This document shows, piece by piece, positions 15,084 through 23,084 of a stretch of 51,815 nucleotides of DNA (position 1 is its first letter; every line of letters begins with the position of its first letter). The DNA comes from Myxococcales bacterium (lineage in GTDB: Bacteria; Myxococcota_A; Polyangia; Fen-1088). Made by a program: the position numbers and the translations under genes. The DNA lies in the NCBI GenBank assembly GCA_003153015.1, contig PMBS01000358.1, positions 1 to 51,815 of the forward strand, read 5' to 3'. The notes under the pieces are model-generated. The model did no database searches. It saw nothing but the letters and a program-made list of their open reading frames with translations, and was not told the origin of the DNA.

Positions 15084-16526
15084 ATGATTTCTTCTGCTGT
15101 GATTACGGCTTTGTTACTTGGGCAGCCGACCGAGGGCACAGTCCCAGGCCCGGGTGCGACCGAGGTTCCGGTGCAGCCGGCAGCGCCGGCCATAACCGAA
15201 CCGATACCCGCCCCTTCCTACGACGACCTGCTTCGGCGCATCGAGGCGCTGGAGAAGACGGCGGAGGAGCGCACTCCCCCACCCGCAGCACGGTCAACCG
15301 CGGGAGCCTTCACTCAGAACCGCTTCAACCCGGATCTTTCCATAATTGCCGACGTCGCAGGTGTTGGCACGAGTATCACCGATCAGACCGCCCAGACCCT
15401 TGCCGTTCCCGGATTCCTTGACCAATCGGATCGGGGCGGGAAGTTGCGCGGGATCAACTTCAACTACCTTGAGTTGGCTTTCAATGCCGCGGTTGATCCG
15501 TACTTCGACTTCTTCGGCGTTGTCACGATCGCGCCTGCTGAGGTCAAAGTCGTCGATGTCGAGGAGGCATACGTCGACACCCGCCAACTCCCGTTCGGCT
15601 TTCAGCTACGCATCGGGAAGTTCCTTTCAGCTTTCGGACGCCTCAACGGAATGCATAAGCACTACTGGGACTTCTACGACCCACCCCTGGTCTACGAGGT
15701 CTTCATCGGCGCTGAGGGGCTCAAGAACCCGGGATTGCGGGTGTCCTGGACCGCGCCCGTCGATTTCCTCTTGCAGTTCAACTTCGAGGGTTATCAAGGC
15801 GTTGTCGATGAATCACCGACCTTCAACGCCGTTGGCTACGACCTGACCGCACCAAACGGGGCGGAATTCTCGTCCAAGGCTCCTTTTGTCCCGGGCCTGT
15901 ATGTCGGCTCGATCAAGACCTCGTTCGATTTCGGGGACCACGTCTTTCTCGCGGGTGCGTCGCTGATGTACGGCCACTCGACCCAGACACGCATCCAAGA
16001 CCCGCCGACTGAACCCGACATGGCTTTCAGCGCTCCTGGCACCATCCTGTACAACGGAGAATTGACCTACAAGTATCTCATCAGCTCGTACCGGAGCCTG
16101 ACCTGGCAAAACGAATACCTTGGCCGCATCTCGAACGGGGACCTCGCACAGGTGTCGTCCGATGGAATCAGCCACGCGACGGTCGACAAGAAGCAGGGTG
16201 GCTTCTACTCCCAGCTCGTCTGGCGATTCGACGAGCCGGGCCGCTGGAGGATGGGCGCGCGCTTCGACCTGCTCACCCAGAACTCGATCACCAAAGATGG
16301 CGTTGCCTGGAATCCCTACACCGTCAATGGTGTGTCTCAGCCACTTCACAACCTGCTCCAGCGCTACACCGCCATGCTCGAATTCAGCCCCACCGAGTTT
16401 TCCCGATTCCGACTGCAGTATGCCTACGACAGGTCCCGCTTTCTGGATGGGGTGCAGAAACCCATCCACGAAGTCCTGCTGCAGATGAACATCGCCGTTG
16501 GCCCCCACGGGGCGCACTCGTTCTAG
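15084..16526 (+). CDS. Outer-membrane protein of the metal-uptake operon
   Basis: A 480-residue protein with a weak N-terminal signal, a Pro-rich segment and a short coiled coil (YDDLLRRIEALEKTAEE, about 46-62). From about 75 on there is a long series of amphipathic strands, beginning NRFNPDLSIIADVAGVG and ending in a strand that finishes AVGPHGAHSF, with terminal Phe as in outer-membrane barrels. NPDLS...IAD and LELAFNAAVDPYFDF resemble the plug-less barrel family often annotated as zinc-regulated outer-membrane receptors or porins. GGAGGA 7 bases before the ATG supports the start. It probably lets metal or a metal complex through the outer membrane to the binding protein encoded next. Confidence 0.8.
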   Translation: MISSAVITALLLGQPTEGTVPGPGATEVPVQPAAPAITEPIPAPSYDDLLRRIEALEKTAEERTPPPAARSTAGAFTQNRFNPDLSIIADVAGVGTSITDQTAQTLAVPGFLDQSDRGGKLRGINFNYLELAFNAAVDPYFDFFGVVTIAPAEVKVVDVEEAYVDTRQLPFGFQLRIGKFLSAFGRLNGMHKHYWDFYDPPLVYEVFIGAEGLKNPGLRVSWTAPVDFLLQFNFEGYQGVVDESPTFNAVGYDLTAPNGAEFSSKAPFVPGLYVGSIKTSFDFGDHVFLAGASLMYGHSTQTRIQDPPTEPDMAFSAPGTILYNGELTYKYLISSYRSLTWQNEYLGRISNGDLAQVSSDGISHATVDKKQGGFYSQLVWRFDEPGRWRMGARFDLLTQNSITKDGVAWNPYTVNGVSQPLHNLLQRYTAMLEFSPTEFSRFRLQYAYDRSRFLDGVQKPIHEVLLQMNIAVGPHGAHSF

Positions 16527-16559
16527 GAACCACAACGCCTCTCAATCGGAGAAGTTTCC

Positions 16560-17462
16560 ATGAAACCCATGATGACAAGTTTTCTGGTCGCAACCGCGAT
16601 CAGCTTCGCACTCACCGTTTCCGCCCAAGCCAAGACCAAGATCGTGGTCACGTATCCCTACATCGCGTCTCTGGTGGGGGAGATCGCAAAGGACCAAGCC
16701 AGCGTGACCACCCTCGCCAAGGGTGATGAAGATCCGCATTTCGTGGTGCCGCGCCCCTCGTTCATCGGCAAGCTGCGCCAGGCGGACCTTCTCATCATCA
16801 ATGGCGCCTCGCTGGAGATCGGGTTTGTGCCGCCGCTCATCCGGCAGGCCAACAACCCGAAGATCATGCCGGGAGCCGAAGGGTTCATCGATCTCTCCCA
16901 ATTCGTCGATCTCATCGAGAAGCCCGACAAGGTGAGCCGCTCGGAGGGCGACATTCACCCAGAAGGAAACCCGCACTTCATCCTCGACTGGCACAACGTG
17001 CCCGCGGTGGCGCGCACCGTCGCCGATGCGCTTGGGCGCGCTGACCGCGGTAGCAGTGGCGTGTACCAGAAGAACCTCGACGCATTCCTGGCGCGCTGGA
17101 AGGTCAAGTCCGCCGAATGGGACAAGCAGGCCGAGCCACTGCGAGGCAAGGCGGTCATCCAGTACCACCGACTCTTCGACTACTTTGTCTTGCGGACGGG
17201 AATGAAGATCGTCGGTGAACTGGAGCCGAAACCCGGCATTCCTCCTACCAGTCGACATTTGGAAGAGCTGATTGAATCGAATGCCACCGGCACGGTCTAC
17301 ATGGTCGTGACCGACCCGTATCACGAAAGGAAGTCCCCTGAAGGTTTGGCGAAGAAGCTTTCGGTCCCGTGGGCCGTGCTGCCCCAAGATGTGGAAGCGG
17401 TCCCGGCGGCTAAGAACATCTTCAGTCTGTACGAGACCCTGCTGGCGAGCGTCCTCAAATGA
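16560..17462 (+). CDS. Zinc/manganese ABC transporter binding protein (ZnuA-like)
   Basis: A periplasmic cluster-A-I metal-binding protein (300 aa) with signal peptide ending AQA at residue 24. Likely metal ligands are His60 (DEDPHF), His139 (GNPHF) and His203 (QYHRLF), with a fourth acidic or His ligand around TDPYHE (about 251-256). HLEELIESN and VPWAVLPQDV match the C-terminal lobe. The long His-rich loop usual in ZnuA is absent, so Zn and Mn cannot be told apart. GGAGAAG precedes the ATG. Its TGA overlaps the permease ATG. Confidence 0.9.
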   Translation: MKPMMTSFLVATAISFALTVSAQAKTKIVVTYPYIASLVGEIAKDQASVTTLAKGDEDPHFVVPRPSFIGKLRQADLLIINGASLEIGFVPPLIRQANNPKIMPGAEGFIDLSQFVDLIEKPDKVSRSEGDIHPEGNPHFILDWHNVPAVARTVADALGRADRGSSGVYQKNLDAFLARWKVKSAEWDKQAEPLRGKAVIQYHRLFDYFVLRTGMKIVGELEPKPGIPPTSRHLEELIESNATGTVYMVVTDPYHERKSPEGLAKKLSVPWAVLPQDVEAVPAAKNIFSLYETLLASVLK

Positions 17463-18220
17463 TCGACATTCTTCTCAGCGCATTCCTCCTCTCGGTCGTG
17501 CTGCTCGGCATCCATTCGTACTATGGACTGCACATCATCGAGCGCGGCATCATCTTCACCGATCTGGGAATTGGGCAGATGGCCGCCTTTGGCGCCGCCA
17601 TCTCCATCCTGGCTTTCGACGGCAAGTATATGTACCCGGTGTCGCTCGCTTTCTCGCTCGCGGGCGCCTTCCTCATTGCTCTGTCGACCAAGCGAACGCG
17701 CAACCATGAGGCTTTCATTGGGCTGCTGTACGCTTTCGGAATGAGTGCCGCGGTCATTGCCCTATCCCGGGCGCCCCGCGGTGCCGAGGAGATGCAACAT
17801 CTGGTCGCCGCCGACATCCTCTTCGTGCCGATGATCGCGGTGCTCAAGACAGCGGGCCTCTATCTGGCTATTGGGGCGGTGCTTTGGTTCACCATGGGGC
17901 GACTGCGGGGCACGTTGAAAGAGCTGGTGTTCTTCGGAACGTTCTCGCTCACCGTCACCAGCTCGGTCAATCTGGCGGGAGTCCTGGTGGTGTTCGCCAT
18001 CCTGGTGGCTCCCGCTTTCATGGTGTCGAGCATGAATTGCTCTTTCAGGGCGAAGCTGCTGCTCGCGTGGGGCCTCGGGACAGTGCTCAACCTCATCGCC
18101 ATCACCGCGTCGTACTTCCTTGACCTTCCCACCGGGCACACTGTCGTGGCCCTCTATGCACTCGGCGGGATCGTCTTCACCCTCGTGCGCGGGGCGAAAA
18201 AGTCGGGGCAATCTGCGTGA
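17459..18220 (+). CDS. Metal ABC transporter permease (ZnuB/ABC-3 family)
   Basis: An inner-membrane permease of 253 residues with about seven to eight hydrophobic segments in the ABC-3 family arrangement (FTDLGIGQMAAFGAAISIL near residue 33, VFAILVAPAFMVSS near 178). It is coupled to the binding protein through an ATGA overlap. The usual third component, a ZnuC-type ATPase, is not encoded before or after it in this window. The ATPase must come from elsewhere, or another ATPase is shared. Confidence 0.9.
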   Translation: MIDILLSAFLLSVVLLGIHSYYGLHIIERGIIFTDLGIGQMAAFGAAISILAFDGKYMYPVSLAFSLAGAFLIALSTKRTRNHEAFIGLLYAFGMSAAVIALSRAPRGAEEMQHLVAADILFVPMIAVLKTAGLYLAIGAVLWFTMGRLRGTLKELVFFGTFSLTVTSSVNLAGVLVVFAILVAPAFMVSSMNCSFRAKLLLAWGLGTVLNLIAITASYFLDLPTGHTVVALYALGGIVFTLVRGAKKSGQSA

Positions 18221-18235
18221 AGTTGGCATCTCGAT

Positions 18236-18245
18236 GAAACGTTTC
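18236..18245. promoter_or_regulatory. Perfect palindrome GAAACGTTTC
   Basis: TGAAACGTTTC just after the permease stop resembles operators of LacI-family regulators by general form. It is a short 10-base palindrome and may be chance. No regulator gene with a LacI-type DNA-binding domain is present in the window. Confidence 0.2.
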
Positions 18246-18295
18246 GGGTAGAAACCGCGCAAGAAGCGCGCGATCGAACCGCGAAAGGCGGTCTT

Positions 18296-18322
18296 GGCCC
18301 CTGTTTCGTGAAACCAGGGGCC
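18296..18322 (+). terminator. Strong hairpin after the metal-uptake operon
   Basis: GGCCCCTGTTTC (18296-18307) and GAAACCAGGGGCC (18310-18322) form a 12-base stem with one bulged C and a 2-base loop. It lacks a long T tract but lies 76 bases after the operon's last stop, so it probably ends or stabilises the transcript. Confidence 0.55.
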
Positions 18323-18432
18323 GGCGTTGTAATGGACTTGCCTGACGACGCATCAACTTCCCAACGCCACGGGCTGGCCAGCTCCGGATAGTGGTCAGCC
18401 CAACGGCAACCCAACCAACGGAGGAAGGACCG

Positions 18433-18906
18433 ATGAAACCAACTCTTATTGCCGCTCTACTTCTGTCTCTCGTGACATTCGCTCCCGCGCACGCCGCCGA
18501 CCAGCCGGCCATGGCTGCAGCCGGACCCACCTGCGGCCAGATGACGGCGGGCATGGCCGTTATTCCCGAGAAACTCGCCGCGGGTGCCACGGCAGCAGCC
18601 AACATGTGGGAGGCCCACGCCAAATTCATGTCTTCCAACAAAGACAAGGCCTCGCAGGCCGAGGTCAAGGGTCTGCGTGAACTGGCAAAGGACCACAAGC
18701 TGATAGCGGCCAGCCTGGAGAAGTCAGCCGCCAACATGAAGAAGGCCGCGTCCTGGCCGGCGGCACAGCACGATATGGCCAAGATGAAGGCTGACCCCGA
18801 ATTGATGGCGGCCCAGAAGAAGCTGCTCGATGCCTCCAAGGAGATCATCGCTGAGTTTCAGAAGATGGTCGCCAACATGGAGAAGATGGAGAAGCCGATG
18901 AAGTAG
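18433..18906 (+). CDS. Helical Ala/Met/Lys-rich periplasmic protein
   Basis: A 157-residue protein with a clear signal peptide (APAHA then ADQP). The mature part is almost entirely helical, rich in Ala, Lys and Met, with repeated heptad-like patterns (ASLEKSAANMKKAA, IIAEFQKMVANMEKMEK). One Cys pair is not seen; only Cys49 stands alone. GGAGGAAGG precedes the ATG at 18433; the earlier frame opening at 18391 is unlikely. Met and Lys richness near a metal-uptake operon is suggestive but not evidence of metal binding. Family not recognised. Confidence 0.75.
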   Translation: MKPTLIAALLLSLVTFAPAHAADQPAMAAAGPTCGQMTAGMAVIPEKLAAGATAAANMWEAHAKFMSSNKDKASQAEVKGLRELAKDHKLIAASLEKSAANMKKAASWPAAQHDMAKMKADPELMAAQKKLLDASKEIIAEFQKMVANMEKMEKPMK

Positions 18907-18921
18907 GGCTGTCTCTCGAAT

Positions 18922-18988
18922 CTGTGTCCTCAGTGCCCTCTGTGGTGATGGGCGGGATCCCCGCCACAGAGGCACGGAGGACACGCAG
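18922..18988. repeat. CACAGAG-type inverted repeat between convergent genes
   Basis: Left arm CTGTGTCCTCAGTGCCCTCTGTGG (18922-18945) pairs imperfectly with the right arm that starts CCACAGAGGCACGGAGGACA (18964-18988). A GC-rich inner stem (GGCGG/CCGCC) extends it. It sits between two convergent genes and could terminate both. The word CACAGAG-x-CACGGAG recurs in the larger element at 22924-23040. Confidence 0.65.
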
Positions 18989-18991
18989 GGG

Positions 18992-19438
18992 CTACTCTTC
19001 AGCCCGCTTCAGCTTGTGCGGTCGCAGGCTCTTGACGACTAGGCCCAGGCCAGCGGCGATGAGGCCGAACATGACCAGAACGTCAAACAAGGTGGTGCCA
19101 CGGAAGTAGATGTGCATGTTCATCAGGATGCCGGCTGCGATAAACAGCAGGCCACCCACGGTCAATACCCAGCCCAAAGTTGACTTGCCGTTGACGAAGA
19201 GCGTGCCGATGCCGAAGAGCAGCGGCAGCAAGCTAAGACCGAAGCTGTTGCCAAACGTGCCGAAGCCACTCGGGTGGCCGAATGAAGTCTGCATGTACAC
19301 GTGGTTGGCCAAAAGGTAGAAGCCAATGCCGGCCAGGCCGACGCCGATGAAGAACTCGCCGAAGCCGCCGGGCGTTCCGCCTGCGCCTTCGAATTTCCGT
19401 CGCGGTTGACCGCCGAGACTCGCGCCAGTTTCGCTCAT
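18992..19438 (-). CDS. Small four-helix membrane protein, unknown
   Basis: A 148-residue protein with a Gly-rich, positively charged N-terminal tail (about 1-24) and about four hydrophobic segments (FGEFFIGVGLAGIGFYLLAN, LSLLPLLFGIGTLFVNG, VLTVGGLLFIAAGILM, DVLVMFGLIAAGLGLVV). It has a charged C-terminal RPHKLKRAEE, probably cytoplasmic. The ATG at 19438 is preferred over a TTG at 19456. No family recognised. Confidence 0.75.
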   Translation of the reverse strand: MSETGASLGGQPRRKFEGAGGTPGGFGEFFIGVGLAGIGFYLLANHVYMQTSFGHPSGFGTFGNSFGLSLLPLLFGIGTLFVNGKSTLGWVLTVGGLLFIAAGILMNMHIYFRGTTLFDVLVMFGLIAAGLGLVVKSLRPHKLKRAEE

Positions 19439-19471
19439 GCGAGGATTATGCTCCAAAGTCGGCTGTCCGGG

Positions 19472-20866
19472 CTACTCCCGTCGTGCGCTTGCATCTTTGC
19501 GCGCGGCCAGGTGTGCGCGCCAGCGGACGCGCCGCTCGTGCTTGAGGCGCAGCTTCTTCGATTGCAGAGCCAGTTCGTGGGCCACCGTGTCCTGGGGCGG
19601 GATGACCAGTTCGGGGCCAAGAATGGGCGCAGGATCCACGGCATCGCCCTTGACGTGAATCTCCAGGTGAAGGTGACTGCCCGAGGACTTGACCCCCGAA
19701 CGACCGACGGCGCCCAAGCAGTCGCCGGCCTTCACCCGGTCGTTGATGTGCACGCGGTATGACGACAAGTGCATGTAGCAGGAGAAGATCCCTTCGGTAT
19801 GGCGCACACACACGAATAGGCCGCCCGCCCCCATCGGCGGGCGCGGGGTCTGCCCCAACTCCTCGGGTGGCACCGGCTTGGGCCGCACCCGCCCAGGCAA
19901 GTCGAAGCCGGCGAACCACACCACCCCGTCGGCCAAGCTGCCCACCGGCTCGCCTGTGGTGGCGTCGATGTCCAGGCCGCGGTGGGCGCGCGCCCCCTGC
20001 TCGCGATCCTCGCCGGGGCCGCTGGGCGCCACGCGCGGCGTGCCTTGCAGCGGTGATACCACGGCAATTCCCAGCGACGTCGGATGCGGTGCTGGCCGCT
20101 TGTCCAGGTAGCGCTCGATGAGCCGCCGCCGGGCGGTGAAAGCGCGATCCTCACCGCCGGTGCCGCGCACCACATCGCCCCAGCCAAAGTGGGCCACCGC
20201 ACTCCGGTGGGGCACCGAGCCTGCAAAAGCCTGGTCGATGCCCGGGTGTTGATCCTGCCACATGCCGAGGAGTGCCGCCCCCACCCGCAGGTGATGGCGC
20301 GGCTCTTCAAGCAGCATCGGGTGGAGTCCACCCCGCGGCAAGGGCCGCGTCCTTTCCGCCCAGGCCTCGCCCTGCTGCACCTGATAGACCAGCTTGCCGC
20401 CGTGCAGGTTGGCCGCGAACATGCGCGGCTCGATCTGCAACAGCCCGATGCCGAATGGCGTCTGCAGCCGTGGGTTGCAGCGGCTGGCCCGATACACCAG
20501 CGCGCCGAGGAGAAACGGGTCCACGCCCGCCTCGGCGGCAGCCTCGCGCACATTGTCGGCAACATGGCCGATGGCGCGGGCGGTGGCCATGCCCTCGCAC
20601 AACCCAGAGAGGGCCGCGCGGAAACGAGAGGGATCAGGCGGGCCGGGCGGAGACACGGGCTCGGCGGGCCAGCGCCGGATGTCCTTCAATTCATGCACGC
20701 CGGGCCGCAAGCCGTCCTCGCTGTGACGCCTTCGCGCCGGCCAAGGCGTCTCAGCCACCGCCAGAACCTCAGCCGCGAGCAAGGCGGCTGCACCGAAAGG
20801 TGAGAGCCGAAGGAAGATCACGTCCCAAGTATTATACGCATCTCGGCGCCTCCTGTTCTCTCCCAT
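19472..20866 (-). CDS. Cell-wall enzyme: transglycosylase-like domain plus M23 peptidase
   Basis: A 464-residue envelope protein that seems to join two peptidoglycan-acting modules. Residues of about 100-215 resemble a lytic-transglycosylase fold (AGVDPFLLGALVYRASRCNP, PFGIGLLQIEPRMF), though the catalytic Glu is not certain. Residues of about 270-430 form an M23/LytM metallopeptidase with zinc-site motifs HRGLD (near 295) and SHLHLEIH (near 400). A hydrophobic segment near residues 18-36 may be a signal anchor. The C-terminus is a Lys/Arg-rich helix. Start at 20866 is the first available; little supports a later one. Confidence 0.82.
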   Translation of the reverse strand: MGENRRRRDAYNTWDVIFLRLSPFGAAALLAAEVLAVAETPWPARRRHSEDGLRPGVHELKDIRRWPAEPVSPPGPPDPSRFRAALSGLCEGMATARAIGHVADNVREAAAEAGVDPFLLGALVYRASRCNPRLQTPFGIGLLQIEPRMFAANLHGGKLVYQVQQGEAWAERTRPLPRGGLHPMLLEEPRHHLRVGAALLGMWQDQHPGIDQAFAGSVPHRSAVAHFGWGDVVRGTGGEDRAFTARRRLIERYLDKRPAPHPTSLGIAVVSPLQGTPRVAPSGPGEDREQGARAHRGLDIDATTGEPVGSLADGVVWFAGFDLPGRVRPKPVPPEELGQTPRPPMGAGGLFVCVRHTEGIFSCYMHLSSYRVHINDRVKAGDCLGAVGRSGVKSSGSHLHLEIHVKGDAVDPAPILGPELVIPPQDTVAHELALQSKKLRLKHERRVRWRAHLAARKDASARRE

Positions 20867-20971
20867 CTTCCCGACCGCTGCGTCCAGAATCGCTGTATCG
20901 TATCCCGCGTGGTCGATACAGCGCCATCACCAGGCGGAAATTTCGGCAGGAGTCGCCCCGGCGTGGCACTC

Positions 20972-22585
20972 ATGAAACAAAAGATCATCTTCATTGGCAT
21001 TCCGGCGCTGGTGCTCGCGATCTACTTGCTGACTTTCATTTGGTCCTCCGTATTTCCACTTACCGCTGTGGGCGACTGGTACGGCAATCACCCCAGCGAC
21101 CACCCTGGAGAAAGCCTTCTGCTTGCGAGCATCCCCCTGTACTACCTCGTGGCATACGGTCTGCTCTGCTTCATGCCCAAGCTCGCACCTTGGCTGAAGG
21201 CGATAATCTCGCTCGTGCTCGCCGGGGTGATCTGCGCCCTCTGCTTTGCGGACCTCCTCGCGCAGGGCTTCGGTGTCAGGCGAGGACCCCCACCCTTTCT
21301 CAAACCCTTCGAACTGCTCGGCGAGGTCACGACGAGCATAAGTGCCCCCTTGCGTTTCCAGCACTACCTCCGCAACTTCAACAGCCACAACAAGCGCTAT
21401 CGGAACATAGCTCGTCTTGAGGTGCGCTGGGCGGGCGGCGGCGAGGCCCGCGGCAAGGGCGACGCACATCTGCAGCACCTCGTAACGCAGGCCTTCCGCG
21501 CAGAGACCGATGAACGCGAGCGGCACAATCTGGCGACGACGTTGGCCACGACCCAGCCCGTGGCAGCCTCGGTCATCCGGGAGCTCGCCGAGGGACTGAA
21601 GGCGACGGATCCCAGCGTCCGCAAAGACACAGCCGCTTTGCTTGCCCGACTGCGGACCGCGGAGCCCGCAATCCTCTCCACGCTGGTTGAGGCGGTCAAC
21701 AACGACGTGGCCATCGAGGTGAGGTGTCAGGCTGCGCTGGCGCTCAGCGCCCTAGCGCCCAACGACCCTCGGCTCGAGCAAGCCCTGCTCCACGCCATCG
21801 ACAAGGGCGAGCCGTTCGGGGCGAAGGTCCTGTTCAATATCAACCCCCACGACCCGAGAGTCATTGATGCGTTTGCGCGATTCTTGCGAGCCACAACCCC
21901 CGAGGTGCACTGCGCCTGGATGAACGCAATCGTCAATGTGGAAAACCACGGCGATGCCGACGCCGAAGACGTCGTCCCCCCGAACGGTGTTCGCCTGTCC
22001 ATCGTCGAGGTCTTGAAGGACGCCGACACTCACCAGATGGACCTACGATCTCTGCTTGCCCGCGGCGTGAAGGACCGGAATGCCAAGGTCAGGACCGGTG
22101 CCGTCGAGGCTCTCGATCGCGCCTACGCCGAGGATCCCGCGGTTGAACTCTTGTTGGCGCCTATGCTCCAGGATCCTGACGAGGACGTGCGCCGCGCCGC
22201 CGTGTACGCGCTAGACGAGACCAGTTCCACGCACCCGTCCGAAGAACCCAGGAGGCACAGCCGCAAAGTCACTTTGGCGCTCGTCCGTGCGCTCGCGGAC
22301 CCGAGCATCGCCTCGTTGGCCGTCAGGGCCCTCTCGGAAATGCGACTCCAGGACTTCGACATTCAGGCAGCGATCCTGACCATGTTGCGGGAAGGGAAGG
22401 CCAAGGCGAGCGACGTGCGTGAGGCGCTGAAGAACTCGAAGTTGGACAACCCCGCCATCCGGCAGCAGATCGCCGCGCTCCTGCGCCAGCCCGACGCCGA
22501 TGTTGCCAGATGTGCTGCGGAGCTGCTCCAGGAAGGCACAGCGGCCGACGCCGAAGTCGATCGCGTTGACGTAGACGATAGGTGA
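20972..22585 (+). CDS. Membrane-anchored HEAT-repeat protein
   Basis: A protein of about 537 residues. Three hydrophobic segments in the first 105 residues (KIIFIGIPALVLAIYLLTFIW, LLASIPLYYLVAYGLLCF, AIISLVLAGVICALCFADLL) are followed by a long alpha-solenoid of HEAT-like repeats. Examples are DPSVRKDTAALLARL, AIEVRCQAALALSAL, NAKVRTGAVEALDRAY and DEDVRRAAVYALDE. HEAT arrays bind proteins; the target is unknown. ATG at 20972 and GTG at 20963 are both possible, the latter better spaced from CAGGAG. The frame opens at a GTG at 20909 with no membrane-like sequence. Confidence 0.8.
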   Translation: MKQKIIFIGIPALVLAIYLLTFIWSSVFPLTAVGDWYGNHPSDHPGESLLLASIPLYYLVAYGLLCFMPKLAPWLKAIISLVLAGVICALCFADLLAQGFGVRRGPPPFLKPFELLGEVTTSISAPLRFQHYLRNFNSHNKRYRNIARLEVRWAGGGEARGKGDAHLQHLVTQAFRAETDERERHNLATTLATTQPVAASVIRELAEGLKATDPSVRKDTAALLARLRTAEPAILSTLVEAVNNDVAIEVRCQAALALSALAPNDPRLEQALLHAIDKGEPFGAKVLFNINPHDPRVIDAFARFLRATTPEVHCAWMNAIVNVENHGDADAEDVVPPNGVRLSIVEVLKDADTHQMDLRSLLARGVKDRNAKVRTGAVEALDRAYAEDPAVELLLAPMLQDPDEDVRRAAVYALDETSSTHPSEEPRRHSRKVTLALVRALADPSIASLAVRALSEMRLQDFDIQAAILTMLREGKAKASDVREALKNSKLDNPAIRQQIAALLRQPDADVARCAAELLQEGTAADAEVDRVDVDDR

Positions 22586-23084
22586 TACCCGGCTCGCTCA
22601 TGCCGCACACGGCGCGCTGAACAGTGTTCCTTTGGACGGGCCGCTTTCTTCGTCGGCTCAAGCCGCGCTGAGAAAGCTCGCCACCACGGTTGGCCACAGC
22701 CTGCAAGCGGTGACCCATCTACAGTGTCGTTCAGCGTGGCTGAGGCAGCACTGACCCTAAACCCCCGACAATCACCGACAATCACGGGTGTGACGATCAC
22801 CGCTGTTGAAGCCAAGTCGACCTCCGGTTAGGCTGGTGTCTGCGTGTGGCGGTGGCGCGCCTGGACGCGAGGCAGACATGGCCTAGCCTGGACTATTCGC
22901 GACGGATCCGGAGAGGTCAGCTATTTCACACAGAGAGCACGGAGAAACATAGAGATCGGAAGAGAAGAAGGAGTTTGGACCGAGCAAGACTCCTTTCCCT
23001 TCTCATCCGTCTCTATGTCTTCTGCGATCTCTGTGAGAAAAAGCTAGCTTCTCTCCCCCCTGCAACTGAACCTCGGAGAAACCC
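22586..23084. other. 499-base gap without a gene
   Basis: No convincing reading frame on either strand. The right half holds the 117-base CACAGAG inverted repeat and the promoter region of otsA. A short direct repeat CCGACAATCA lies near 22768-22786. Nothing else recognised. Confidence 0.6.
22924..23040. repeat. 117-base imperfect inverted repeat (CACAGAG family)
   Basis: The left half starts TTTCACACAGAGAGCACGGA and continues GAAACATAGAGA. The right half contains TCTCTATGTCTTCTGCGATC and ends TCTGTGAGAAA. The arms also share AAGGAGT/ACTCCTT near the centre. The transcript could fold into one long hairpin. It lies 44 bases before otsA. The same CACAGAG-CACGGAG word occurs at 18964. It carries no gene, so it is a small non-autonomous repeat or an intergenic hairpin element. 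Confidence 0.7.
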
